Position numbers and translations under genes: made by a program
Notes under the pieces: generated by a model
Database searches by the model: none
The model's input: the letters and a program-made list of their open reading frames with translations, nothing else
What the model was told of the DNA's origin: nothing
In this document: positions 34,143-46,566 of the stretch, one piece after another
How the letters are laid out: each line of letters starts with the position of its first letter
Position numbering within the stretch: the stretch's first letter is position 1
Source: Roridomyces roridus
Lineage: Eukaryota > Basidiomycota > Agaricomycetes > Agaricales > Mycenaceae
Assembly: GCA_029378245.1 (NCBI GenBank)
Contig: JARKIF010000004.1
Span: 1,984,001-2,048,000, forward strand
Reading direction: 5' to 3'
DNA length: 64,000 nucleotides

Positions 34143-36830
34143 GTACCTAGTTAGAAGATTCACTTGTCCAGCGATATCGTGGGGTCTCGACTCTTCAGCC
34201 GCGCACGCGAATGATCCAATTTTCAAACAACGTGACCGCGTTGTGACCACGATCTTTGTCCCACACCCATCACCATTTTTCTGCAACAGGGCCAGGGTGG
34301 TCAGTTCATGTTTGAAAGAGCTTGAAATCGACGTCCTTACGCCGCTGCCCGCCGCGTGTCACCTCAAAAGGCGCCGACGCACGGCTGGGCGGCCCTGGAC
34401 CTCAAGGCCCCACTCCGGACTCGTCGTCGCAAGTCCGGGCCTACGGTCACCGTGTAGCCTCGAGATCTTCCAATCCAAACCCTGACGTTCGCTTAAAGAC
34501 CTAAACGCAAGAGCGTAGGCGGTTTCTCGAGGGAATGCAAAGGGCCACTCAGCGCCGGCGGTCACCAAGCGTCGGTGAGAAAGTGTTCAATTGTTCATTA
34601 TGCCAGACTTCCACTTGGTCAAACTCAGGTGGCACTCCAGAGCACTCCAGTCTCCAAAACCGTTTACTTTTCGTCAATCGGGACAGTGGATATTCAAAAA
34701 AGGTAGAAAAGCTGACTCGATTCAGGGGATTCGGCCGTTGACAAGCCGTTGACATCATTCCAGGCATCAAACTCCGATGTCCTCCGCGGCCATGTTCGAA
34801 GCGGGATCTAACCCCCTCACCAATAAAAGAGCTTCCCACTCATTTGCTAGGTCACTCTAGGCCTCGAACACAGGGGAAAGCCATCGGTGGTGCGTACCCT
34901 TCGTGCCGTCATGCTCATAAGAACCGTTGCTCTTCTTATCTTCCCTGACAATGGCCAATTGTTTCTCCAATCGTCTATCGTCCCTTGATTCTTCCTCCGT
35001 TCTGGCAGCAGCCTCTTTCAAGCCGCGCCACGATCAATGTGGCCACAAACCCTTCATATTTCCTTTTCCGCCCGGGCTTGCTTCCAATATCTTTGGACAC
35101 TGCCTCGATGCGGAAGGAGGGTGCCACAAGAGGGGCGTAGTGCAACCGCCGTTGACCGGCGGCGGATGCTTTTGAATTTAAATTTGCTTCCTTCCAGGAA
35201 AGAAGATCTCCTCGTACGAGGGAATCCCTTTTCGAGGTTCAGGCGTTTTACGACACCCCGGTGCGTGTACAGCTGTTTCATTCTCCACATATCATATCAG
35301 CTCATTAGCCCGCAGATAGGGACTGCCTTGTTGAATCCAAAGCGTACGAGGGTTTATTACTTGCGAGTGGAGCCTCCTGCCACTGCAAAAATATGTCTTC
35401 ATTCAATTTCAGATTGGGTCTAGGCTGACCGCTGAGTGTTGAGCGCTCTTGCACCAGGGAGTTCTCGATGCCGCGCTCCCTCTGTATCCGCCGATTTTCA
35501 GGCACAACCCACGCCGTCCCGCTCGCGGATCCCGGCGACGTTCAGTGTTACGCCGCCGCCGCCGCCGCCGCTGTCCATCGTGGCGAAGTTCTCTGGTTTA
35601 GACCTTTAATTGACGTTGTCGGGACCGGGAAACAGATGAGCCAGCCATTCATAAATGCAATTTAAACACACAACTGCCAGCAACTCATCGTAAATTATCA
35701 GCTATCGGCAGTAGCGCAATTTCAGTCGGCGCTCGAAATCGAAACAAAGTTCTCTGCATGACGGACAGCCGATGCTGCCACGGGAACCACGGACGCTGCA
35801 TAATTGGCCCACCTCCTGAAGTTTCCATTCCTTCCAACTATTGTGTCCGCGCGAGGTTTCCAAACACATTCTGACCCAGTTCTCCAGTTCCAAAACCTTA
35901 AACAACGTGAGATGGGGACCCTGCCGGGTCCCGTGTCCAGCCAGCGCTTGAATTCTTGGCACACACAGGCCGCGCCACGCCTTCCTAATTTCAGTTTCTG
36001 TTTCGAGCGAGGTCGATGCAGACCTGCCAGCTCACTCGGCGGCGATACATCTCTGCTTCCGCGGCGCGCAGTCCCATAATTTCCAGGAGCGCGTCATCGA
36101 CCCTAAATGCCGGCGCCGCGACGACTCGGACGGCCCCGAGCCCTCAATCGACACATATAATTCGTTAATCTAGCAAAATTCGTGGCAACGAGCCAGTGAC
36201 GTCTCCACAGCTCAACAAATTCGGTGTGGGGCAAATGCCGGCCTCGAGCTCGAGGAAAGTTCAGACACACGTATATTTTGTCGTCAAGGAGAGGAGGAAA
36301 TTTATACTTCCCGTTCTTCATATCTGGCGGGACTGTAACCGCTTCGGAGGTACCGGTGACGTGGGGTTCGACACAATCTTTCAACGCAACGCCGCCGTCC
36401 GCCACTTGTGTGCGCCGGGGCCCAATCCGTGAAAGATGGGCGCGTCATTCGGTTGTTGGCAGAGTCAATTTCAAACCTCAATGTCACTGAAACAACAACA
36501 CATTCAATTACTGAGCACACAACTACTGCGACTAGACTATTTTGCAAAACAAGGCAGGTACTACAAGGGAGTGACAACTAGATCTAGAATAATACAAGGA
36601 GATATCCATATTCGAGCTTTGTAAATTACGCCAGCAGGGAGAGAGTATTAATTAGTCTGCGGCATTAGAGATTCGTTAGAGTATCCGAGAGCGAGAAAGT
36701 AAAGATCGTGAGGGGGCAAAGAGAGAGGACGTTACGAGGGATACAAGCCAAAAGAGGGTGAGTGAGCGGGGTCGTGAAGAGATATAGATCATGGCCACCA
36801 ATTAATTATAACGTGAGGGGAAGCCGCGCG
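34143..36830. other. intergenic, 2.7 kb
   Basis: No gene supported on either strand. A GCC trinucleotide run lies near 35550-35570. Open frames up to 128 codons lack start context and family similarity. The part nearest 36830 is the 3' flank of the homeobox gene. Confidence 0.5.
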
Positions 36831-38395
36831 TTATGCGGGCGGGGAGGGACCTGCGCCGGCAGAGCCTGGGCGGGGGTCACTCGTGGTGGGTGAGTACGGC
36901 ACGAAAACGGCTCGCACGGGATCATAACGCCCAGCGGCGCGCGACGGCTGCACGGGACCAAGACGCGGGGTGTCCTCATCCTCGGGCGACGAGTCTTTGA
37001 TAAAGCTCGTCGGCGGAGAGGAGCTGCCACGCGTCGAATGGGACCACGACGATGACGGCCGATTAGAGGACGAGCTGTCCCATTGCGGCTTGGGCTGGAG
37101 TGTAAAGGGGGGAGGGAGGCCCAGCGCGGTGGTCGAGTACGAGTGGTGCTCGGGTGGATGGTGAGCAAACGTGGGGGAAGGAGATGGGGACGTTAAGGCG
37201 TGCGACGGGGTCGTAGGCGCAGAGCGCGCGATCATGGAAGAAGAATGCACATCGTGACGTCTAGGCTGATTGAAGATAAGAGGAGGAAGCGTCCGCGAGG
37301 GATCGCTTTCGTGGAAGGGGAACACCCCTTCGCGGTTTTCAGTGTCTAGGGTGCGAGGGCCAGGCAGAGAGCGGCTGGTGAAGGGCGGTGCAGGCAGGTC
37401 ACGGCTGTACCGATCACTGGAAGCTAAATGCAGAATGGGGCGCCCCCGCTGTGATGCTCTCCCCGGCATGCCTGGGCCTAACAGTTGAGGCGGCGGATCA
37501 GCGGCGGATCCGTGGAAAGGCTCCGATGGAGGGTACCCGCTGTAGGCATGTGGGGGCATGGCGCGTGGATCGCGCTCAAAGGGCATCGGTGCGCCAGGGT
37601 AGCTTGGCGCCGTGGGAAGCGTGCCATACTGCCCGGCCGCCGTGGCCGAGGGGTCGCTTGTCTGGCTGCCCGGGCGGCGCGCCTTTTGACGCTGATTCTG
37701 TAAACGCGTAAGTGTTTCGTCCATGTTTCGTAGCATGTCCGCGTACTTGAAACCAAATCTAAATACGGTGGGTCAGAATCGGAACAACTTTGCAGTCGAG
37801 ACAGCAACTCACCTGGACCTTGCGCGCGCTCAATCCAATGGATCGTCCGACCTCTTCCCGCATAGCTGTGGTGGGGAATCGGGACTGGGAGACAATCAAT
37901 GAGCGGCAGCCGCGTACAAGTGAGTGTATCACTCACCTGGGCTAGCAGAGCGTGGAGAACAGCTGATTGGTGGGGCGTGGTAAGCGTCCGGGTGCGCTTC
38001 TTCTTGAGCGGCGCGACAGCCGGTGGGGACGTCTCGGAGTACGGACTGGTAGCCTCGGCTTCTTCTGTATCGGCCATCCCGCTCTGGGAATCAGAGGAGA
38101 GCGAGCGGGTGTCGTTTTCGGGGGACTGACGGCGCATTCGTTTTGCCATGGGTGGACTGTCGGGGTCGGGTCGTCGATGTATTAGGTCGTCGGGGGAGGT
38201 TTGGGATGATACAAATGAGTGAAAGTGGGTGAACGACGTAGACTGGTGTGAGCTTCCTCCAAAAGCAGTCTGTGTAGTAGTGGTGGCAGTAGTGTCGTTG
38301 GTAGGAGTTCGTGAGGGTGTCGGAGTAGATGAGGACGGGTTATTAGTCGGAGTGCTGATATTAGGTGTGGGAGTAGCTGAACGGGATTTAGACAT
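36831..38395 (-). CDS. homeodomain transcription factor
   Basis: Nuclear regulator of about 480 aa. The Ser/Thr/Pro-rich N-terminus starts MSKSRSATPTPNISTPTNNP. The homeodomain (about residues 132-192) is KKKRTRTLTTPHQSAVLHAL, LLAQSRFPTTAMREEVGRSI, then GLSARKVQIWFQNQRQKARR. The recognition helix is assembled from three exons: ...KVQ (ends 37813), a 12-nt microexon IWFQ (37758-37747), and NQRQK... (from 37697). The long Pro/Ser-rich C-terminus is typical of fungal homeobox regulators of development, such as the hom genes of mushrooms. I cannot assign an orthologue. All exons join in frame. It is not a mating-type HD gene by context, because no paired divergent HD partner is adjacent. Confidence 0.9.
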
Positions 38396-40381
38396 GCAGC
38401 GCTGGGAGTGGACAGTGCAGACGATGACGACCGACGCACAGATTCAACACATTGAGAGACCCAAACACATGCACGAAGGGGAACGAAAAGGAAGAGTGGT
38501 GGTAGAAGAGAGAGAGTACGCCAGGCACCGACGTGGAATCAAATTTCATGCGACAACCGGTAACCCCACACAGAGGTGACCATTTTATGAATCGCAACCG
38601 CCTAGTCAGCTAAATTAACCGCTGTTTACCGACGTCTGGGCACCCGTAACGCGATCGGAAGTTTTTTCTGGGTTTGAGATGATCTTGTTTCCAAAGACAG
38701 CAAGGATCGCCCAATATTGCATCCCGAAGACACCCTCAAGATAATGCGCATCCGCATAATGACCGAGGCCTCCGAGTCTTCCAGTTCCGTATTGCCAGCG
38801 AGAAGCCACATAGCCTGTAGCGACGGTTGCGTCCAGTTGAGATTAAAAGCAATGGCAACGGGAGCGTGACTTGGACAACATATCCTGAAACGGAAGTCTG
38901 ATCCGGTTCGCGACCAACCGGCGGGCCAAGAATTTAATTTTTGCTTTCCAGTCGAGCTTCGCTGGAGGCGGGACATGAATCTCCCAGTAATTAATGCGCT
39001 ATCCTCCGCGCCGAGGCGGATATTAAAATCCAAGAATGCTCAAGAACGATAGGCGTTAAGTGAAGAAAAGGAAGAAGGAAAATTAATCATATATCTGCAG
39101 GGCAGGGGTCGATTGTATGTGCTATCTTTCATACCAGCTGGCCATTCACTCTCTGACGCGTAGGACGTAGCATGAGGATCTCGATTCGTCGGTCGATCAC
39201 AGAGAGGTGGACTTTGAAGCTTCCGCTTCACCGTGTGAACCCGTGTGGCAGTTCGCCGGACATAGAACCCCTCTTCCACAGAGAAGATTCCACGTTTATG
39301 AATGGGGCATGTGGCCGGCACATGGCAATCGGAATGTGGGAACCATATAGGAGGAAAGGCGCTCAGTAGGGAATAGCACAAGTAATGAATCCAAGGATGG
39401 AAATTGACGTCGTGTAAAGCGGACCCCCGTTGCCATCCTCGAGGACCGGCCTGCCCGACAATTCTGGAGATAGTGGCGTCCGGAGAAGATGAAAAATGGA
39501 AGTCTCCAATTCGTGAGAAATAGCGGACGGAATCCAGCGGTCCAGGCTCGTGTGCAAGGCCGTTGCAACCTTGCAACGAATCAATTGGCGGCGGTCATCG
39601 ACGTCACTTCGGAGGTGATTGTCATTGATGGAATTTGCCGCTGTACATATGTCGCGTCGATCGTCGCCTGCAAAAGGCGCGGCCCATTCAACGCGTCCAA
39701 AGCAAGAGCGCGCTGTAGAAAATTATATGCTTACCCTCGGAGCAATCGCTGCTATTCCCCATGACAATTACTACTGGGAGGTCCAAACTTGCTTCGCGTC
39801 TATTGTTGCTATATGAGAAATTTTCTTCATTGACCGTTTCTCTCGCTCGAGCGCCGGGATGAAACGTTAGTACAGGCACCGTTCGTCTTGGCCTTAACAT
39901 AGCACCCACCGAGCTTTCTCTCGTTTTGCTGCCGTTGTTTGATCTTCGAATCCAACAAGATTCCCAGCGCTCCGACTCGCCAATTGGATGTCGGCCAGGC
40001 CATTTCTGCCCGTGGGTGCTTGTCCGACCTTCGGACTCGGAGATATCCTCCAGCCGTCGCCGCGCAGTAGACCGGTGCCAGTTTCTCGTGGGCGCGCATT
40101 GGCAACATTCGCACTTCCGCGTGCAGAAGGAGAGCGAGTTTAGAGCCCCGGTGTCCTGAACGAGACCTTTATAAAGACCAAAACGCTCACGGAAGCCCCG
40201 ATGTCAAGCAAGTGTCGACTTAAGTTGCTCGCAGAATTTCCAGAACCAGGGTCGAACCTTCTGACTGATATAGCAGCGAGTTAGCCGCCGGAATCTTTTT
40301 CATTGAGCAGAAGCGGAATCTCTTTATGGTTAGCTAAAGAGACGATGGGTCCTGGATCTGTTCGGAGAAGACAAGGAGAAT
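38396..40381. other. intergenic, 2.0 kb
   Basis: Upstream region of the homeobox gene and downstream flank of the amidase pseudogene. The longest frame (39040-39576 minus, 178 codons) has no signature or intron structure and is probably chance. A B-box-like GGTTCGACCC near 40240 on the minus strand is not a foldable tRNA. Confidence 0.5.
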
Positions 40382-42595
40382 TTATTCAAGAGGCAGCAAC
40401 TTGGAAATCTCCTCCAGCGCTTTAACCAGAAGCTCATCATGGAAGCGGCGATGCACCAATTGTAGACACAATGGGGCGCCTGTGAAGATGCTTGCTTTAT
40501 CTGAGAAACAAGTCCGTCAGTATCCAAGGGTTCTCAAAGTGAACTTTGAAACTCAACAGCAAGAGGAATTGTACGCGTCCGCCTCGCTCATCGGCGTGTG
40601 TGCCACGGTGTCTTCCAGATCAATTGCGGGATCCGCGTAGAGACCAGTAGGGAATGTGGCCGCAGGATAGTCCAGAAAATTCCACACGTTAGTATACCTG
40701 GGAAGAATAAATATCAATTCGGCCGGGGTGTTAAAACTCCTTCGGTGTTACCCCCAGTACTTGCACGTCCCCAGGGCTGGTGCAGGGCCTGCACCAGAGG
40801 GACACAGCACTACATCCACATTTTGGCCATTGAAATGCTGTACGTATTCCGCACGAAGCGTGTCTCGACGGATGTTCATCTGCGTGTGTTGTCATCATCA
40901 ATGCAACCTAACGCCGGGCGGAGAGAAACCCGACCTCCCAAATCTCTTGTGCAGAATGATTTTTCACGCGCGGTTGGTCGACGACCCATTGAGTCAACGG
41001 CAATATTGGTTCACCGGTGACGGCAGCTCTTTCCTGAACAACCGCTCCACCGTCGATGAAATACAATTCGTGCTGGTTGCAGGCAGTCAAGGCAACGAAT
41101 ACATAAAAGGCTGGTAAAAATCGGGCGTACCACAAGCTCGCTAATCTCAAAGTGTTTGAATGGCGTGTAATCAATGATCTCGAAAGACTTTGGTTTAGTC
41201 TTCAAGACGTCCACTAAAGCCTTCAAGGCCCGACGGATCGGCGGCTGCGGCAACACGACTCCGTCGTGCCACATCACGCCGATTTTGATGCGTCCATTAG
41301 AACCCGACCAGGTAGGCGCCGCCGGAACTTGCCAAGGAATAGGGATAAGGTGGGGTTCTTGAAGCCAAGGCTTGGAGTTGATCGTGACAGATAGCCACAA
41401 GTCCATATCTCGAAGACTGTACCGGGCCGTGAGCGCGGTTGTCATAAGAAAACTGAAAGAACGTTTCCACCTGCGACACAATGGTCCAAGAGTAGACACG
41501 ATAGAGTCAGCACCAGGTACAGTCGTAGAGACAGCACCCTTTGGCACCCGCCACGTAGTTGCTTCTATAGAACCAATATACGGTGAGACCTCCAATTCAA
41601 AAGCCGTTGCTCACTGATCGTCCAGAGCCCACAGTTCGCAGCAGGCGAGCGCACGCTACCTCCGATGTCGCTCCCAACACTCAGCGGAGATCCACCGAAC
41701 GCCACGAGAGCGCCGCATCCGCCAGAACTTCCGCCCGGCGTCAAATTGGTGTTGTAAGGGTTGAGTGTTTGACCCCAGAACGAATACGTCTCGAGGTGCA
41801 TTATAGATTGCGGGAGGTTCGTTTTACAGTAGAACACTTGAGGGAGTATGAAAAAGGTTTGCGGCTGGATGATGGCGAAAGATTCAAACCTGCACCGGCG
41901 TCGTATAGAATTTGCGCTATGAGGGCGTTCTTGGTCGCAGGTGGCTGTAGAAGATCACTCGAGAATCCAGCCGTGGACTTGTGTCCCGCAAGATGTATAT
42001 GGTCCTGAACTGAGCTCAGCCTAGGATCGACAGATTCCCGCAGGAATTACCTTTAGGCTGATAGGCAGCCCTGATCACTTACAGTCATCCTCAAATTTCG
42101 GAGATCCATGTTGAAGACTCACCATGAAGAGGCCCAACGAGCTCACCAGTCCGTTCATAATAATCATCTAATTCTCGCGCTCTGGCCAGACCGCTTTCCA
42201 TGAAAAACTCCGTGAGGCAACACAAGAGTTGGTGTGCGATTGCGGCACGCTTGGCAAACGCGAGGAGAACTTGTACGGCTGTGAGCTCCTTCTTCCGAAT
42301 GCGTTGAAGAATCTAGAACGAGGGCGGCTCGATGCGATCGAAAGTCTATGAAAGAACTCACCGAGGTGGCATCCTGAGCCAGGTCAGTGATCTCCAATTC
42401 CTCCGGGTTCATCAAGCCCTATCTTGCGGCTGCAGAGCGGACGTCTGCACCTGGACGATATTCCGCCATGAAATCGGGCGATAAGCGCAGATGTGTTGGG
42501 ATACGCGCGTCGCGTTCGGCGACAGCGTTCAGGGCAATCTATTCGTCTTCAAGAGCTTTCCAGTATTCACAGAGATCTTGCTCACTTGTGGCCAT
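40382..42595 (-). pseudogene. amidase-signature enzyme, decayed
   Basis: Related to fungal acetamidase / fatty-acid-amide-hydrolase-like enzymes. Recognisable exons: MATSEQDLCEYWKALEDE, LRKKEL-type segment ILQRIRKKELTAVQVLLAFA, TGELVGPLHG, AGFSSDLLQPPATKNALIAQ, YCKTNLPQSIMHLETYSFWG, the amidase signature LTPGGSSGGCGALVAFGGSP with VGSDIGGSVRSPAANCGLW, LCPSGAGPAPALGT, WNFLDYPAATFPTGLY and APLCLQLVHRRFHDELLVKA ending at 40382. Disruptions: in-frame TAG at 42539-42541 and 42419-42421; the exon that should hold the catalytic Lys (GVPISLKD) reads with two stops near 42110; and a stop after EADAYNS near 40555. The Ser/cis-Ser loop is intact, so loss is recent. Confidence 0.88.
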
Positions 42596-43077
42596 CGAAT
42601 GGAAGAGTCGGATTGCATTTCCTCGTCGTGTCGGCGTCGTGAGAAAGGAGATGCAAGTGGCTTTGTTTGTCGCCTGAATCAATTGATGCATCAACCGGCA
42701 CAACTCCGAGTTCAACTGGGCGCGCGTAGAGCTTCGATTTCGAGGGCGCCTATGTCCGATGTAGTCAAAATCTAGGTCAATGCTCATCACCATTGGGCGC
42801 TGAGGGGCTCGAACAAAGCTCAAAGTCCGAGTCCTGCATGACACGAGTTCAACCGCAACTCCAAGGGCAAGAAGTCCACGGCGAAGTGTGGCTCGTGTGG
42901 CAACATAATTATCCGCCCCAGTACTGGATTTGAGTATTGAAAACTACTACCCGAATCTTAGGAAAGCTGCCCAATTGCTGCAGTGCAAGTTCGGAGAGAT
43001 GAATAACAAAAAATCTATCTGCATCAATGGGTGAAGAATTGTCAACATTGCGAAGTCCGCATGCGTGAAGACCTACC
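42596..43077. other. intergenic between amidase pseudogene and F-box copy 2
   Basis: Nothing recognised. An ORF extending the amidase frame upstream (to 42844) has no start context or similarity. Confidence 0.45.
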
Positions 43078-44323
43078 TCAGGGTTCGAGGGCTTTTAAGT
43101 TGCGAGTTTCGATAGTCGCCATCAGGCTCTCGTATGCAGGCATATCCCGCTCGTTGTTTTCGACACGTTCCGTTTCAAGCGCATAGTATATCCAGTCGCT
43201 CAGCTCCGCATACGGGAACCTGTGCGTCCGACGGAAGTCGCAGCCTCCTGACTCCTTGTCCACGAACACGAACTCTCTCAGTGCTGGGAGCTGTGTTTCG
43301 AATAATTGGAACACGGCATGCCACGGACGATCGCATTGGCGAATCCCGGCAGGAAGAGCGGGTGCCCAGCGGGGAGCGGTGTCAATGATGCAGTCATACA
43401 GCGCCAGTCGTATGAGGGTGTTCTTCTGCTGGATAATGAAAAGGACAATATCCGAATCCTCTGAATAGCGCTTATCGAGAACGAAGCCATCGAGGACAAG
43501 TTCAGAGAGATGCGGAAGCACGATATCCTTGAACGACCGGGACAGTGGTAGATCACCGCCGAGATATTCGTCGCTACGGAGCTTCAGAGATGTGAGAGAC
43601 TGTGCGCTACCCATCATCAGAGAAACACTTTTATTGCGGTCCCAAAAGTTGAAGAAACGCGGTTCTGGACCCTTGTCCCACGGGTAAGGTTCAGGAACAT
43701 CGTCACAAATGACCGATATTTCGAGGATCTGCAGAGTGCTGAAGATTGCCCGGAAGTCTTGGCGAGCATAGATGGGATTCGCGATGGCAATGATACTGTT
43801 CAACACCAAAGATATGAGGGGTGGAGGTGGGTTGGTAGCAAGCGCTTCAAGTAGCGCGATCTGAAGACGCAGAAAACGGGTAGCATCTCCATGCCATAGA
43901 TCACCGTCCGAGTCGGTTATGATTTCTTCGTAGCAGTCGTGGAAGTCGAAGCGCATGCGCCTCAAATTGGGGAATTTGGAAAGCCCAGAGAATGCCGCAA
44001 AGAGCGCAGTTACACTGTCCTCGCTCGACGTCTCTATCGATAGGTCAAAATCTCGCAAAATGATTTGCAAGTCGCGCACCCTTTGCATCTCCCTGAAACA
44101 CTACCTCTTGCACCAAATCCCGAATTTCAGAGTCGCAGGTTTGAAGAAAAGAGACTGCCTCAGCGCTCTTGACACTATCTTGCACCGTGATGACAGAAAA
44201 AGCGACGGGTGTGGTGATCTCTTTCACCGTCTTTGAGACCAGGCGGAGAGCACACAGGGTGGGGTCGCCGATATCGAGTTCATTTAGGATGAGGTGAAAT
44301 ACTTCTGGGGAGAGATTGGCCAT
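43078..44323 (-). CDS. F-box protein with LRR-like repeats (F-box copy 2)
   Basis: F-box opening MANLSPEVFHLILNELDIGD (start 44323) with LCALRLVSKTVKEITTPVAF. One 45-nt intron (about 44083-44039) joins FQGDAK to ETSSEDSVTALFAAFS. Then FPNLRRMRFDFHDCYEE, PPLISLVLNSI, QSLTSLKLRSDEYLGG, PHLSELVLDGF, NTLIRLALYDC, RPWHAVFQLFETQLPALREF and the terminal AYESLMATIETRNLKALEP. Complete and in frame. It belongs to the 'MAN(L/F)SPE' subgroup with copies 5 and 6 rather than with copies 1 and 3. Presumed SCF substrate receptor; no target known. Confidence 0.86.
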
Positions 44324-44495
44324 CTGCGTGAGGGTTCGACGTCGAGATGGTGGTGGTAGCAAAAGAAGATTGCCGCCATCACGTGTTTGATAGTGCGCGT
44401 CGCGTCGCGTTCCGAGGCAGCCTTTTTAGGAAATCTTCCCTGTATCGACGTCTTGACAGATGTTCACCCACGCTCAACGCTTCCGTCTTCCCACC

Positions 44496-45243
44496 ATGCT
44501 CACACTCTTCAGCTATCCGCTCCTTGCTTCAGCTTGTGTGCTGCTCACGGCGGCAGCCGAAGGTCAGACATGCAAATCCTCTTGCGCGACTCGGACTGAA
44601 CTGTGCCCTAGCGACTCCAACAAGCGCGCTACTCGGGCGTCAGGCGCCCCTCCTGGATCCCAGCCAGATACCCTCGCAATGTCAGAGTAATTGCACTGTG
44701 CTTGTGGACGACGCAAATGTATGTCGAGTTGGCCTCCATTTCTACGCAAATCTGATACTCCGGGGCTTAGACTTGCACGAACTTTCAATGTCTCTGCACT
44801 CCCGCCAATGACGCCGCCGTTCTATCCTGCGTCAACTGTGTCATTTCATTTAACCACACTGGGTCTGTCATCATAAGCGGCCAAGATATCCTGAATCGTG
44901 AGTCTCTGCCGAGCTGGTGATACTTATACTTAGTCCACCCTGAGAATACGCATCGGAATGCAATCAAAACAACATATCCATCTCGACTCTCAGCGCGTCG
45001 GGCGTCGGCACCGTCACTGGGACGAGCACGATGAATCTCAATCCGAGTTTTCCTCCCTCTGTGTTGGCTCAGTCGACAATGACGAGTCCGGTGGGCTCTC
45101 TATCAACCAGCCCTTCCTCTTCGACTGCAGCTGCAAATTCTCCGTCCGGGACGTCCACCAACAAGGCCTCGGTTATCGTTCCCCATAGCACAGATCGTCT
45201 TTGGATGGCGGTGGGCATTATGCTTGCCATCGCCATTGTATAA
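44496..45243 (+). CDS. secreted Cys-rich protein with Ser/Thr tail, probably GPI-anchored
   Basis: The signal peptide is MLTLFSYPLLASACVLLTA. After an intron, PSQIPSQCQSNCTVLVDDAN, then (second intron about 44721-44772) TCTNFQCLCTPANDAAVLSC and VNCVISFNHTGS, giving a cluster of about eight Cys. A third intron (about 44899-44946) leads to NQYASECNQNNISIS, a Ser/Thr-rich stalk (SPSSSTAAANSPSGTSTNKA) and a hydrophobic C-terminus MAVGIMLAIAIV, as in GPI-anchor signals. The layout is common in Agaricomycete surface proteins and is reminiscent of, but not identical to, CFEM domains. Divergent from F-box copy 2, with about 170 bp between starts. Confidence 0.78.
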
Positions 45244-45281
45244 CTGCACTACAATTGAAACGAAGATTCTGCACTGTTTCT

Positions 45282-46500
45282 CTAACTACCCGGAGATTTG
45301 CGAGCAAGAACAAGTCTCTGCAAATGCTCGAATGCAGGCCTATCGCCTTCTACTACATCCTCGTCCAACTCCGCAATCTCGTAATCCGCCGATCCCAGCG
45401 AGTGCGAGTACAAAAACCGTGCACCTTGCTCTCCAAATTCGTCTTCTTCTTCATCATCCGTGAATGCCAGAAACACAAACTCGGTCAGCTTCCCCAATTC
45501 CATTGCAAAAGTCGTGAAGACAGCATGCCACGAACGCCATCCTTGGTCGTTGTACCAACAGCCGATGGCACAGTGTCGCAAATCCAACCGAGTGAGCGTA
45601 GCTTTGTGCCGGATCACGAACTGCACGATATCGTAGTCCGGGTCGACGGGTTCGAGATGGAATTTCTGGAGCACCAGCTCAGAGAGCTGCGGAAGGAAAA
45701 TATCCTTGAACGACATGGCTGGATGCCCTCCAATCCACTGATTAGTGCGCAAAGTAAGAGAGGTAAGCGCCGTCGCCCTGCGAACGACGCTGGGAACGAT
45801 CGTGTCCCAAAATTCGGCAACGAGTTGAGGGTCCGTGTAGGTCCCTTCAACTTCAAAAGTTCCGTCGGATTCTCCCTCGAGCGAAGCGTCACGGCAGTCG
45901 CCTCTGATCGCCGCTATCTCCAATTTCTTCAAGGGCCGAAAGATGGCGAAGAGATCCTCTCGCGAGTAGAGGCTATCCGGAATCGCCATAATGTTGACCA
46001 ACTCGAGGGATGTGAGCGAGGGCGATGGGTTGATCGCTAGTGCTTCAAGAAGCTTCAGATACATGCCAAACCAGATGTCGAGCTGCGTTTTGGACGAGTC
46101 TCGGTCAAAGTCGCAGTCCAGGCGCAGGCGCTCTGCGCTGGTCAATTTAAGAAGCCCGACAGCAGTGACGAGTGCAGCAGTTTCCTCTACACCAAAGGTT
46201 TTATGTAAAAAAAGGGATGCATCAAAACTAAGCTGAGGACTTACGACTGCGCTGGCCGAGAACGTGTCCCTTTCCAACTTCAATGACCACCTCCCTCACC
46301 GCTCTCTTGACCGAGATACCGCAATACCGGAGGAACTGGGCGCTTTTGACGTTTCCCTGGACGACGATGACTTCAAAGAGCAATGGCGTGACCAGCTCAT
46401 TGATTGTTTTCGAGACACGCCGCAGGTTGAGAAGAGTTCGAGAGTGGTCCTTCAACTGGTCGAGAATAGCATGGAATAATTCCACGGGGAGTTCTGACAT
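45282..46500 (-). CDS. F-box protein with LRR-like repeats (F-box copy 3)
   Basis: Start MSELPVELFHAILDQLKDHS at 46500; LLNLRRVSKTINELVTPLLF completes the F-box. An intron (about 46246-46187) ends in GGTGTAG and joins to QETAALVTAVGLLKLTS. LRR-like units: PSLTSLELVNI, TALTSLTLRTNQWIGG, PQLSELVLQKFHLEP and ATLTRLDLRHC, then WRSWHAVFTTFAMELGKLTE and an acidic tail. Ends LVLARKSPGS. Closest to copy 1 throughout, including the untranslated leader (TGCACAGCCCAAACCATCTT), which argues for duplication including the promoter. The 3' end lies only 38 bp from the convergent GPI-type gene's stop. Confidence 0.87.
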
Positions 46501-46566
46501 CGGAGGCGTTGTGAGCTGGCAAGAGTCAAGATGGTTTGGGCTGTGCACAACATCACTGATTATTCG

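Noticed and set aside
35545..35575. GCC trinucleotide run as a coding polyalanine tract
   Set aside because: No surrounding open frame with gene features; treated as a microsatellite.
36831..38395. Homeodomain gene as a mating-type (HD1/HD2) locus
   Set aside because: A single HD gene without a divergent partner or the usual flanking mip gene; the Pro/Ser-rich layout fits a developmental regulator better.
39040..39576. 178-codon open frame on the minus strand
   Set aside because: No signature, signal peptide, intron structure or repeated family pattern; composition like flanking noncoding DNA.
40225..40290. Minus-strand GGTTCGACCC with upstream GGCTAACTCGCTGC, tRNA-like
   Set aside because: No acceptor stem, and the T-arm and anticodon arm do not fold with normal spacing; at most a decayed or chance B box.
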